A stretch of DNA of 64,000 nt from Acidimicrobiaceae bacterium (lineage in GTDB: Bacteria > Actinomycetota > Acidimicrobiia > Acidimicrobiales > Aldehydirespiratoraceae). Made by a program: the position numbers and the translations under genes. Position 1 is the first letter of the stretch; each line of letters opens with the position of its first letter. The notes under the pieces were generated by a model that had not been told where the DNA came from, searched no databases, and was given only the letters and a program-made list of their open reading frames with translations. Positions 23,763 to 32,250 of this stretch are shown one piece after another. The stretch spans positions 1 through 64,000 of the forward strand of contig VYFQ01000003.1 in the NCBI GenBank assembly GCA_009842325.1, read 5' to 3'.

Positions 23763-24904
23763 GCGGACCCCAGGACGGCGTCGGCGATGCGGTCCTCGCA
23801 GGCGGCTTGGTCCCACCAGGAGAGCTGGAGCTGCTTGGCTCGGCGGAAGTAGAGCTGGATGTCGTACTCCACAGTGAAGCCGATGCCGCCGAACACCTGC
23901 TGGCACATGGCGGTGACTTCCCGGTAGGTGCGGCAGGCGAACAGCTTGGCCATGGGGGCCAGTTGATCAGTGGAACGGCCCGTGTTGTGGGCCCACGCCG
24001 CCTCGTACACCAGCAGCTGGGCCCCGTCGAGGGCGGTGCGGGCGTCGGCCAGGTAGTGCGAGATGGCCTGGAACTCGGCCAGGGCCTTGTTGAACTGGCG
24101 CCTCTCCTTGGCGTACTCGACGGTCATCTCCAGGGCGGCCGAGGCGCCGCCGACGGCCTGGGCCGCAGCCAGGATCGCGCCGGCGTGCATGGCGTGCTGC
24201 CAGGCCTCCCAGCCGGCTCCGACGGGAGCGCCGGCGGTGCCCAGGCGGGCATCGGCGGGAACGGGCACGCCGTCGAGGGTGGCCAGGTACTGGGTGTCCG
24301 ACGAGATCGACATCCGCTGATCGAGGCTCAGGCCCGAGGCGTCCGCTTCCACGACGAACAGGTCGATGTCGGTGTCGCCGTGGCCGCTGCGGGCCAGCAC
24401 GACGATGAGATCGGCGGCTGCCGCGAACTGGACATGCTCTTTGGAGCCGTCCAGCACGAAGCCGTCTCCGTTGGCGCGGGCGGCCAACTGCACGCCGCGG
24501 GGCTTGTAGCCCCCGCCCGGCTCCAACCATCCGACGGTGGCGATGGTCTCGCCCGATGCGATGCCGCCCAACAGCTCGGCCTGCTGGGCAGGCGTGCCGG
24601 CCTGTGCGATGGCGCCGGCGGACAGCACGCAGCTGACGAAATGGGGCAGCGGGGCCAGCGAGCGCCCCAGTTCCTCGTAGAGCACGACCCCGTCGAGGAG
24701 GCTCATGCCCGAGCCGCCGGCGCTCTCCGGGACTATGAGGCCGCACAGGCCCAGCTCCCCGAAGCGCTGCCAGAGCTCCCGGTGGATGCCGTCGGGGTCG
24801 TCCTCGAGCTCGCGTACTCGCTCCAGCGGCGAGAGTTCGCTGCACAGGCCGCGCACCATGTCGCGCAGCATCTCCTGTTCCTGGGTGAAGTCGAGGTCGA
24901 GCAT
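23759..24904 (-). CDS. acyl-CoA dehydrogenase
   Basis: This 381-residue FAD enzyme starts at MLDLDFTQEQEML; a start five codons earlier is also possible. The N-domain (LCSELSPLERVRELEDD) and C-domain (YAKERRQFNKALAEFQAISHYLAD, CQQVFGGIGFTVEYDIQLYFRRA) are family-like, while the middle motif is diverged (VGWLEPGGGYKP). It is the last gene of a tight minus-strand operon with a double-hotdog MaoC protein, a CaiB CoA transferase and another ACAD, and could be the small partner of the ACAD at 27213-28436. The operon looks like one beta-oxidation-type module for a branched or cyclic acyl-CoA. Confidence 0.92.
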   Translation of the reverse strand: MLDLDFTQEQEMLRDMVRGLCSELSPLERVRELEDDPDGIHRELWQRFGELGLCGLIVPESAGGSGMSLLDGVVLYEELGRSLAPLPHFVSCVLSAGAIAQAGTPAQQAELLGGIASGETIATVGWLEPGGGYKPRGVQLAARANGDGFVLDGSKEHVQFAAAADLIVVLARSGHGDTDIDLFVVEADASGLSLDQRMSISSDTQYLATLDGVPVPADARLGTAGAPVGAGWEAWQHAMHAGAILAAAQAVGGASAALEMTVEYAKERRQFNKALAEFQAISHYLADARTALDGAQLLVYEAAWAHNTGRSTDQLAPMAKLFACRTYREVTAMCQQVFGGIGFTVEYDIQLYFRRAKQLQLSWWDQAACEDRIADAVLGSA

Positions 24905-24941
24905 CAACGCCTCCCGCAAGCCTGGTCGAAGGACGGGAACA

Positions 24942-26015
24942 TCACGGGTTCCAGTCCTCGCCGCGGCGCTGCCACGGATTGTCGGCCGCCGACATCGGCA
25001 GGGCCACCTTGGCCTTCCCGGTCGTGCAGACGCGGTCGCCGGCCCGCAGCACCAGGTCCAGCTCGGCCCAGCCGCAGCCGGAGTCGTCGATGGGCACGGC
25101 CGTGACCACCGACGAGATGGTCATGGTGTCGCCGGGGAAGACCGGGTCCTGCATACGGAACGAGACCCGTCCCAGCCGGCCCCGGGGCCCGGTCCAGTCG
25201 GTGACGGCCCGCTCGATCCAGGCGAGCTGGTTGGGCGTGTTCAGGAAGATGTCGCGGGTTCCGTTGCGCTCGGTGGCGAAGTGGTAGTCGTGGTGCATGG
25301 GCCGCCAGTCGCGGCTGGCCAATGCACCCAGAACGACGGTGGTGGCGGTCACGTCGTGGACGAGGTCGGGCGGTGCGTCGCCCACCGACACCTGGTCGTG
25401 GGTGGGGTCCGGCTTCGCCCGTGGCCGGGGCGTGTCCGTCTCGGAGCCGGACGCCGCCTCGCTGGTGGCCTTCGACGGCGCAGCGGCGGGACTGTCGGCG
25501 CGGCGGTAGCCGAAGCCGGTGTAGGACTCAACGCCCACGAGGGCACCGGCCTGGTTGTGGTATTCGATGTCGATCACCCAGAAGTGCCCGGTGCCCAGCC
25601 AAGTGGTCTTGGGGCCGCTCAGCGACTTCACGACCTGGCGATGGCTGATCACGTCGCCGGGGCGCACCGGATCATGGAACACGACCGTGTTGTCGCTCAT
25701 GATCCCCTCGGGAAGCCCTAGGCGGTCCTTGAGGTCGAAATGCGACTGCATGGGACGCTGCTCGGCAGTCGCCCCGGGCGACCATCGGTGGGGGCGCAGC
25801 CATAGCGACAGGGTGCTGAGGGGCAGGATCTTCCCGCCGGTGAGCATCCCGGCCACGCCGTCGTCCCAGTACAGCGGGTTGCCGTTCTCGGTGGCGGCCA
25901 GCGTGTTCCAGCCGTAGCCCAACTCGGCCGGGAAGTCGGCGGTGTCGGGGTACTGGGGGCGCCCGATCAGCTCGGCTATGTCGGCCGGCACGGTCTGGTC
26001 GATGTCGGTGGTCAT
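24942..26015 (-). CDS. double-hotdog MaoC-type dehydratase
   Basis: The 357-residue protein contains two hotdog halves joined by a low-complexity linker (about 175-205, Ala/Ser/Thr/Pro-rich). The N-terminal half resembles the FAS1/MaoC N-region (YWDDGVAGMLTGGKILPLSTLSLWLRP, VVFHDPVRPGDVISHR). The C-terminal half has the hydratase-2 dyad in ALASRDWRPMHHDYHFA (D then H) and DPVFPGDTMTI. It probably hydrates an enoyl-CoA. In mycobacteria, similar split or fused MaoC proteins hydrate steroid side-chain enoyl-CoAs. Its start overlaps the stop of the CaiB gene by 4 bp (ATGA), so it is translationally coupled. Confidence 0.85.
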   Translation of the reverse strand: MTTDIDQTVPADIAELIGRPQYPDTADFPAELGYGWNTLAATENGNPLYWDDGVAGMLTGGKILPLSTLSLWLRPHRWSPGATAEQRPMQSHFDLKDRLGLPEGIMSDNTVVFHDPVRPGDVISHRQVVKSLSGPKTTWLGTGHFWVIDIEYHNQAGALVGVESYTGFGYRRADSPAAAPSKATSEAASGSETDTPRPRAKPDPTHDQVSVGDAPPDLVHDVTATTVVLGALASRDWRPMHHDYHFATERNGTRDIFLNTPNQLAWIERAVTDWTGPRGRLGRVSFRMQDPVFPGDTMTISSVVTAVPIDDSGCGWAELDLVLRAGDRVCTTGKAKVALPMSAADNPWQRRGEDWNP

Positions 26016-27202
26016 GCGATCACTCCTGCGGCTGCCATCTCCGCGATGCGGGATTCGTCGTAGCCGGCCTCGGCCAGCAGCTCGGCTGTGTGGGTGAGGG
26101 TCAGGTCGGGCAGATCGCAGGGCGAGCCGGCAGGTTCGGCGCCGGCCCAGACCGGAGCAATCTGCTCAATGGTGCCCTCGGTGGGATGCTCGGCCTTCAC
26201 GACCACTCCACGGGCCCGATACTGCTCGTCGGCCACCGCCTCCGACACGCTGTTCACCGGGGCCACGCAGCAGTCGGCGGGGCCGAGCCGCCGCACCCAC
26301 TCGTCGCGGTCGGCCGACGCCAGCACCGCTGTGATGGCTGCCCGGATCTCGTCCTGAGCGGCGTCGTCGGTCTGGGCGTCGATGTAGCGCTCAAGGCCCA
26401 GCTCCCGGCACAGGTTCGCCCAGAAGGCGTGCTCGATGGCGGCCACCGACAGGTGCCGGCCGTCGGCGCAGGCGTAGACGCCGTAGCACGCGTAGCGGCC
26501 GGTGAGGATGTAGTGGCCGGGGCCCGGCTCGGCCCCGGTAGCCAGATGCTCGTCGGCGTACAGCGACATCATCCCGATCGCGCCGTCGGCCACCGACACG
26601 TCGAGGTACTCGCCACGTCCGGTCCGGTCGCGGCGCAACAGAGCGGCCAGCATCGCCAGAGCGGCGTGCATACCGCCGGCGGCGATGTCGGCCACGGTGG
26701 CGCCGGGCAGCGCAGGCGTGCCGTCGGCGTCGCGGCCGCTGCAGTGCACGTAGCCCGACACGGCCAAGTAGTTGAGGTCGTGGCCGGCCCAGTGCCGGCG
26801 GGGGCCGGTCTGGCCGTAGCCGCTGGTGGAGCAGTAGACGACCCGCTCGTTGAGGGCCCGGACGGCCTCGTACCCGACGCCGAGACGGTCGGCCACGCCC
26901 GGCCGGAAGCTCTCGACCACCACATCGGCGTCCCGGGTCAGCGCCAGGAAGGCGTCGCGTCCCTCGTCGCTCTTGAGGTCGAACAGCGCGCGGCGCATGC
27001 CGCGGTAGCCGCTGTAGGCGTAAGGGGGAGGCACGACCGCGACGGTGGCGTGGCGGGGCACGGGGCCGACCTTGACCACGTCCGCCCCGTAGTCGGCCAG
27101 CAGCCGGGTGGCCCGGGCCGCCGGACCTACCGGAGCCAGATCGATCACCCGGACTCCTGCCAGCGCGGCAGTGCGCTCCGAAGTCTGATCTCCTGGCGTC
27201 AC
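26012..27202 (-). CDS. CaiB/BaiF family CoA transferase
   Basis: The 396-residue class III CoA transferase moves CoA between carboxylic acids. The N-terminal motif GVRVIDLAPVGPAARATRLLADYGADVVKV and DLKSDEGRDAFLAL are characteristic; the catalytic Asp is expected in the GHDLNYLAVSG region. Compared with the usual ...GP.A...A.LGADVIKVE, this copy lacks the conserved Glu after VKV (VKVGP), a small oddity. It begins 10 bp after the upstream ACAD and overlaps the MaoC gene by 4 bp. It would load the acid substrate of the operon onto CoA. Confidence 0.9.
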   Translation of the reverse strand: MTPGDQTSERTAALAGVRVIDLAPVGPAARATRLLADYGADVVKVGPVPRHATVAVVPPPYAYSGYRGMRRALFDLKSDEGRDAFLALTRDADVVVESFRPGVADRLGVGYEAVRALNERVVYCSTSGYGQTGPRRHWAGHDLNYLAVSGYVHCSGRDADGTPALPGATVADIAAGGMHAALAMLAALLRRDRTGRGEYLDVSVADGAIGMMSLYADEHLATGAEPGPGHYILTGRYACYGVYACADGRHLSVAAIEHAFWANLCRELGLERYIDAQTDDAAQDEIRAAITAVLASADRDEWVRRLGPADCCVAPVNSVSEAVADEQYRARGVVVKAEHPTEGTIEQIAPVWAGAEPAGSPCDLPDLTLTHTAELLAEAGYDESRIAEMAAAGVIA

Positions 27203-27212
27203 AGCGTCACGT

Positions 27213-28436
27213 CTAGAAGTTCTTGGGGAGTCCGAGACCCCGGCGAGCGATAATGTTCTTCTGGATCTCCGAAGAGCCTCCGCCGATGGTGTCGATCACG
27301 GTGAAGCGGTAGGTCGACTCGGAGCGGCCGTCCATGGGGGCGTCGGAGGTGTGGACCCGGAGCTGCGCCCCGGGCCCGGCGATGTCCATGGAAGCGTCGG
27401 CCAGGCGCTTGGACAGCTCGGTGGCGTAGAGCTTGTACTCCGAGGCGGCCACCGTCGGGGGCTGGAAGCCCTCCTTGCCCTCGCGCACCGCCTGCTCGAC
27501 CTTCACCGCCTCGGCCACGAACTTCAGGCCCAGCACCCGGGCCACCTCGGCCTCGGCGTGCAGGTTGGCCAGACGGGCCCGCACCCGGGGATCGGATCGC
27601 ACCGCCTCGCCGTCGCGCTCCGCGTCCTTCACCCATTCGGTGAGCAGGTCGAGGCGCTGCTTGATGGGCGAGAACGTGAACATGGTGAAGCGTTCGAGGT
27701 CGAGGGCCTGGCTGATGTAGCGGAACCCGTGGTTGACCTCGCCCACCACGTAGTCGTCGGGCACGAACACGTTGTCGAGGAACACCGAGTTGGTGCGCTC
27801 GTCGCCCATGGTCCAGATGCCGTCGACGGTGATGCCGGGCTGATCGAGGGGCACCAGCATCAGGGTGATGCCCATGTGCTTGTTGTCGGGGTCGGTGCGG
27901 GTCCCGAGCCAGTACCACTCGGCGAAATGGGCGGACGTGGTCCAGATCTTCTGGCCGTTGAGCAGCCAGCCCTCGGTGCCGTCCTCCGCGGTGTGCCGCT
28001 CCGCTTTCAGCCGCATCGAGGCGGCGTCGGACCCCGCGTCGGGCTCCGAGTAGCCCACCGCGAACTCCACGTCGTTCTCAAGGATCATGGGCAGGAACTC
28101 GGCCTTCAGCTTCTCGGAGCCGTGGGCGATGATCGTCTTGCCCACGATGCCGACGCCCTTGCCGATCTGGGGGCCGCCCCGGGCGGCTAGCGCCTCGTTC
28201 AGCAGGTACTCGTAGACGCCCTCGCCCTCGCTGCCGCCGTACTCGGCGGGCCAAGTGATGCCCAGCCATCCCTTGCGGCCCATCTCCTTCATGAAGGCCC
28301 GGCGCTCGGGGGTGTCGACCAGCTGGGCCATGTTCTCCCTGGACAGGTCGAACACGTCGGGGTCGTTGTTGGCGTCGAGGAAGGCCTCTACCTCGGCCGC
28401 GAACGCCTTCTGCTCGTCGGAGAACTCGAAGTCCAT
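27213..28436 (-). CDS. acyl-CoA dehydrogenase
   Basis: The 407-residue enzyme has complete ACAD motifs: GWLGITWPAEYGGSEG, VGYSEPDAGSDAASMRLKA, LNGQKIWTTSAHFAEW, and a C-terminal IGGGSSEIQKNIIARRGLGLP. It starts at ATG 28436 with GGAGC upstream. It is the first gene of the four-gene operon ACAD - CaiB - MaoC - ACAD and is probably the large, FAD-binding partner of the ACAD at 23759-24904. Substrate inferred only as a bulky acyl-CoA. Confidence 0.94.
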   Translation of the reverse strand: MDFEFSDEQKAFAAEVEAFLDANNDPDVFDLSRENMAQLVDTPERRAFMKEMGRKGWLGITWPAEYGGSEGEGVYEYLLNEALAARGGPQIGKGVGIVGKTIIAHGSEKLKAEFLPMILENDVEFAVGYSEPDAGSDAASMRLKAERHTAEDGTEGWLLNGQKIWTTSAHFAEWYWLGTRTDPDNKHMGITLMLVPLDQPGITVDGIWTMGDERTNSVFLDNVFVPDDYVVGEVNHGFRYISQALDLERFTMFTFSPIKQRLDLLTEWVKDAERDGEAVRSDPRVRARLANLHAEAEVARVLGLKFVAEAVKVEQAVREGKEGFQPPTVAASEYKLYATELSKRLADASMDIAGPGAQLRVHTSDAPMDGRSESTYRFTVIDTIGGGSSEIQKNIIARRGLGLPKNF

Positions 28437-28539
28437 AGCGGCTCCTTGGTACCAGCGGCTGCAGGCGGCCGGGCGGGTGGGGCCAGCGTACCGGTGTGTT
28501 GCTGCCCGGCTGTCGGTGTCGACGGGTTCCGCGGACCCG

Positions 28540-29328
28540 TCAGTACATGGAGCTGGAGCGGATCACCGGCTCCTCGCCCCGGGCCCGGCGCAGCTCGTCG
28601 TCGAGTGCCCTGGCGAGGGCCACCGTGTCGGAGGTGACGGTGACCATCCGGAAGCCCTGCTCGATGCGGCGCTGGGTCAGCTCGGACACCGTGTGGCACC
28701 CCGCGATCACATTGTGACGGGCGCATCCTTCGAGGATCTGGGCCACGGCCGCGTCGAAGGCAGGCTCGCCGTCGTTGTTGCCCGGCTTCAATCCGAGAGT
28801 CACCGACAGGTCCGACGGTCCCACATATATGGCGTCGACGCCGGGCACCGACAGGATGTCGTCGAGGTTGGACACCGCCTGTGCGGTCTCCACCATCGGG
28901 ATCACGGCCACATCGGTGTTGGCGTTGGCGAAGTAGTCGGAGCCCTCCTGGCGCACGACCCGGGTGCCGGCGTAGCTGCGACTGCCTTCGGGGGCGTACC
29001 GGCAGTACTGCACCGCGGCCTCGGCCTCGGCCCGGGTGTTGACCATGGGCACGACGATTCCTCGGGCGCCGGCGTCGAGGCTTCTGCCGATGATGCCCGG
29101 TTCGTTCCACGGCACCCGAACTACCGGCGTGGCCGAGCCCAGGTTGATGGCCTGCAGCATGTGCCACGCGTCGCCGTAGTCGAGCAGGCCGTGCTGGATG
29201 TCGACGCAGACGTAGTCGAAGTCGCAGCGGGCCACGATCTCCGCGGAGTAGGAGCTGGCAATGCCCAGCCAGCCGCCGAGAGCGGGCTCGCCTGCGGCCC
29301 AGCGCTCTCGCATGGGGTTTCTTCTCAT
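28540..29328 (-). CDS. HpcH/HpaI aldolase/citrate lyase family protein
   Basis: The 262-residue class II aldolase cleaves or forms 2-keto-3-deoxy-type or 4-hydroxy-2-oxo acids with a divalent metal. Recognisable segments: DFDYVCVDIQHGLLDYGD (H and D), VRVPWNEPGIIGRSLDAGARGIVVPMV (Arg), IPMVETAQAVSNLDDIL (metal Glu) and VDAIYVGPSDLSVTLGLKPG (metal Asp). Full family length. It lies upstream of the acyl-CoA operon on the same strand, about 100 bp away, and is divergent from the enoyl-CoA hydratase. Product may be pyruvate plus an aldehyde; exact substrate unknown. Confidence 0.92.
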   Translation of the reverse strand: MRRNPMRERWAAGEPALGGWLGIASSYSAEIVARCDFDYVCVDIQHGLLDYGDAWHMLQAINLGSATPVVRVPWNEPGIIGRSLDAGARGIVVPMVNTRAEAEAAVQYCRYAPEGSRSYAGTRVVRQEGSDYFANANTDVAVIPMVETAQAVSNLDDILSVPGVDAIYVGPSDLSVTLGLKPGNNDGEPAFDAAVAQILEGCARHNVIAGCHTVSELTQRRIEQGFRMVTVTSDTVALARALDDELRRARGEEPVIRSSSMY

Positions 29329-29414
29329 GGCGGTTTCTTCTATCAGGCGTTTGCTGCCGAGCCGCCATCGGTTGCATCCTGTCGTGGGTGGAAGCGACCC
29401 GACGGGAAGGACCG

Positions 29415-30179
29415 ATGGACTACGACACGATCACAGTCTCCGTGGACGGGGCGGTCGGCACACTGCTGCTCGACAACCCGTCCAAACTCAACCCGCTGTC
29501 GGTGGCCTGCCTGCTGGAGCTGACCGACGCCGCCCACTGGTTCGACGGCCACGACGACGTCAAGGCGGTGATCGTGCGAGGCAACGGTCGAGCCTTCACG
29601 GCCGGCGCGGACCTGGCCGCGTTCACCGGTGGGGGCGGAATGGACCGGGCCGGCACCGACGCCGGACGGGTGATGGCCGAGGCGATCACCGCCATGCAGG
29701 CGGTGACGGTGGCGGCCATACACGGCCACTGCGTGGGTGGCGGTGTGGTGCTGGCCGCCGCCTGCGACCTGCGAATGGCCGCCGAGGATGTGCGCTTCGT
29801 GATACCCGAGGTCGATCTGGGCATCCCCCTCGCGTGGGGCGGGATCCCCCGGCTGGTGCGAGAAGTCGGTCCTGCGGCCACCCGCGACCTGGTGATGACG
29901 TGCCGCCCGTTCGGCGCGGCCGAGGCTCAGACGCTGGGCTTCGTCAACCGGGTCGTGCCCGCGGCGGATCTCGAGGGCGCCGCGGAGGAGCTGGCCCGGC
30001 TGCTGGCATCCAAGTCGGCCTACACCTTGCGAGCCACCCTGCGGGCCGTGGACGCGGCCGCGGAGGCCCTGGTTCCCACCGGCGGCTCCTGGAACGACGC
30101 CGACTCGCTGGCCGCGGCGAGGCGCGACCCCGAGTCGCGCGAGACGGCTCGCCGCTACCTGGAGTCGCTGGGCCGCTGA
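29415..30179 (+). CDS. enoyl-CoA hydratase/isomerase family protein
   Basis: The 254-residue crotonase-fold protein starts at MDYDTITVSVDGAVG behind a GGGAAGG box. It has the oxyanion-hole segments VRGNGRAFTAGADLAAF and HGHCVGGGVVLAAACDLRMA, and VIPEVDLGIPLAWGG, where the second catalytic Glu of hydratases normally sits (here E in VIPEVDLG; the other position is less clear). It could be a hydratase or isomerase. It is divergent from HpaI and convergent with the PLP decarboxylase; no operon partner. Confidence 0.92.
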   Translation: MDYDTITVSVDGAVGTLLLDNPSKLNPLSVACLLELTDAAHWFDGHDDVKAVIVRGNGRAFTAGADLAAFTGGGGMDRAGTDAGRVMAEAITAMQAVTVAAIHGHCVGGGVVLAAACDLRMAAEDVRFVIPEVDLGIPLAWGGIPRLVREVGPAATRDLVMTCRPFGAAEAQTLGFVNRVVPAADLEGAAEELARLLASKSAYTLRATLRAVDAAAEALVPTGGSWNDADSLAAARRDPESRETARRYLESLGR

Positions 30180-30191
30180 TTCCGGCCCCGC

Positions 30192-31610
30192 TCAGGCACT
30201 CACCTCGATGAGGTCCCAGAGGGCCTCGACATCGTCGGCGGTGGTCCAGGTGGAGCCGACCGAGATCCGCACGAACCGTCGCCCGTCGATCTCCGACGGG
30301 GTCACGTAGAACCGGCCGTCGGCGTTGACGGCCGCGGCTAGGGCGTCGGTGGCCTCGTTGCCGTCCACGTGCACGAACGACACCAGCGCGAAGTGCACCG
30401 GCGCGATGCGCTCCAGCCTCCGATGACTGTCGATGCGATCGGCCAGCTGACGGGCCCAACCGACGTGGTTGCGGATCATGCGCCGCAGACCCTCGGCGCC
30501 GAAGCCGCGCAGCACGAACCACAGCTTCAACGCCCGGAACGGCCGGCCCAGCGGGCCGTGCCAGTCCCGGTAGTCGATCACCCGGCCCGACTCCGAGGCC
30601 GGGTTGCGCAGGTAGGGGGGCGTGACGCTGAGGGTGTCGATCAGGGGCCGCCGGTCGGCGACCCACATCACCGAGCACTCCAGGTTGGTGGCCAGCCACT
30701 TGTGGGGGTTGAACGTGTAGCTGTCGACCAACTCGAGGCCGTCGTGGTGGTGGCGGAACTCCTCGCAGATCATGGCCGAGCCCCCGTAGGCGGCGTCGAC
30801 GTGGTGCCACATCTGCTCGGCGCGGGCGATCTCGCCCAACGGGCGCAACGGATCGACCCCCGCAGTCCCGGTGGTGCCCACGTTCGAGCCAAGGAAGGCC
30901 GGTACCAGACCGTCACGGCGGTCGGCTTCGATCGCGCCGGTCAACGCCGCCGGCCGGACCGCGAACTCAGCGTCGACGTCCAGCAGGCGGATGTGACCGA
31001 ATCCGGTCAGCATGGCGCCCTTCTCCAGCGACGAGTGGGCCTGACTGGACGTGTACGCCACCATCTGCTCGGCCGGTGCTCCGGTGCGCTCACGGCACAA
31101 CTCGCGGGCCACCACCATGGCGGTGTGGGTGGCGGTCGAGGCGCCGGCCTGGAGCACCCCGCCGCCCGGTCCGGTCGTCTTCCACGACTGGGGCACGTCG
31201 AGAAGGTCGACCAGCCAGTCGAGCACATGGGACTCGAGCTCAGTAGATGCCGGTGAGGTCGCCCACAGCATCCCCTGCACGCCGATGCCGGCCGCGGCCA
31301 GCTCGCCGAGCACCGCCGGTGGCGAGGTCTGGGCCGGGAAGAAGGCGAACCAGCCCGGATGCTGCCAGTGGGCCAGCCCCGGCACCACCACCCGATCGAG
31401 GTCAGCAAGAACCGCATCGAAGGGCTCGGGCAGCTCGGGAGCGAGCTCGGGGAGCTTGGCCCGCACATCGCCCGGCTCCACGGCTTCGCGAACCGGCCTG
31501 GCGCCTAGCCCGGCGAGGTAGTCGCTCACCCAGTCCACCAGGGCGTGGGCGTTGCGGCGGAACGCTTCGAGGTCGAGCGGGTCGGGCGGTGGTGCAGGTT
31601 CGGGCGGCAT
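30192..31610 (-). CDS. pyridoxal-phosphate-dependent decarboxylase (aromatic-L-amino-acid decarboxylase group)
   Basis: The 472-residue group II PLP decarboxylase has the Schiff-base lysine K304 in TFNPHKWLAT, the cofactor-stacking His in SSQAHSSLEKGA (H192), D272 in HVDAAYGGSAM, and an N-terminal domain HWQHPGWFAFFPAQTSPP typical of aromatic-amino-acid (DOPA/tryptophan/tyrosine) decarboxylases. The open frame continues 146 codons upstream, but only sequence from the ATG at 31610 is family-like. It produces an amine (tyramine, tryptamine or similar) or, as in related synthases, an aldehyde. It is divergent from the thiol peroxidase. Confidence 0.93.
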   Translation of the reverse strand: MPPEPAPPPDPLDLEAFRRNAHALVDWVSDYLAGLGARPVREAVEPGDVRAKLPELAPELPEPFDAVLADLDRVVVPGLAHWQHPGWFAFFPAQTSPPAVLGELAAAGIGVQGMLWATSPASTELESHVLDWLVDLLDVPQSWKTTGPGGGVLQAGASTATHTAMVVARELCRERTGAPAEQMVAYTSSQAHSSLEKGAMLTGFGHIRLLDVDAEFAVRPAALTGAIEADRRDGLVPAFLGSNVGTTGTAGVDPLRPLGEIARAEQMWHHVDAAYGGSAMICEEFRHHHDGLELVDSYTFNPHKWLATNLECSVMWVADRRPLIDTLSVTPPYLRNPASESGRVIDYRDWHGPLGRPFRALKLWFVLRGFGAEGLRRMIRNHVGWARQLADRIDSHRRLERIAPVHFALVSFVHVDGNEATDALAAAVNADGRFYVTPSEIDGRRFVRISVGSTWTTADDVEALWDLIEVSA

Positions 31611-31728
31611 CGAGGGGGATGGTAACGGCCACCGGATTAGCCTCCGGTGTGCACGACAGACACCCGTCACCCGCCGATGTGGCGACCGTCTAGTGCGACC
31701 CCCCACCTGACTCGCGAAGGAGTACCAA

Positions 31729-32229
31729 ATGGCCGAGACAGCATTCAAGGGCAATCCCGTCAACACGAGCGGCGACTTGCCGGCCGTCGGCTCGGCGGCG
31801 CCGGCGTTCAGCCTCACTGGAGGCGACCTCGGCACCGTGACGTCGGAGAGTCTCGCTGGAGGCCGCGTGGTGTTGAACATCTTCCCGTCCATCGACACTC
31901 CGGTCTGTGCCCAGAGCGTGCGCGCCTTCAACGAGCGCGCGGCCAGCATGGCGGGCACCACCGTGGTGTGCGTTTCGGCCGACCTCCCGTTCGCAGCGGG
32001 ACGCTTCTGTGAGGCCGAGGGCATTGAGAACGTGACCACCGGCTCCACCTTCCGGAACCCCGAGTTCGGTGACGACTACGGGGTCGTCATCGGGGAAGGT
32101 CCCCTCTCCGGCCTGTGTGCCCGGGCCGTTGTGGTCATCGGCGCCGACGGGACCGTGTTGCATTCGGAACTGGTCCCCGAGATCACCCACGAACCCGACT
32201 ACGACGCCGCCTTAGCCGCCCTGGGCTGA
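31729..32229 (+). CDS. tpx: thiol peroxidase (atypical 2-Cys peroxiredoxin)
   Basis: The 166-residue enzyme reduces alkyl and hydrogen peroxides with thioredoxin. The peroxidatic Cys60 (SIDTPVCAQSV) and resolving Cys94 (AAGRFC) sit at exactly the E. coli Tpx positions, and the Thr and Arg of the active site are kept (TPVC, LCARAVVVI). Start fixed by GAAGGAG about 8 nt before the ATG. It is monocistronic, between a divergent decarboxylase and a convergent flavoprotein gene. Confidence 0.97.
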   Translation: MAETAFKGNPVNTSGDLPAVGSAAPAFSLTGGDLGTVTSESLAGGRVVLNIFPSIDTPVCAQSVRAFNERAASMAGTTVVCVSADLPFAAGRFCEAEGIENVTTGSTFRNPEFGDDYGVVIGEGPLSGLCARAVVVIGADGTVLHSELVPEITHEPDYDAALAALG

Positions 32230-32250
32230 ACCTCTCCTGGCCCCGGCGGG

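Noticed and set aside
31611-32048. 146-codon N-terminal extension of the PLP decarboxylase
   Set aside because: It overlaps the thiol peroxidase gene on the opposite strand and has no decarboxylase similarity; it is a shadow frame.
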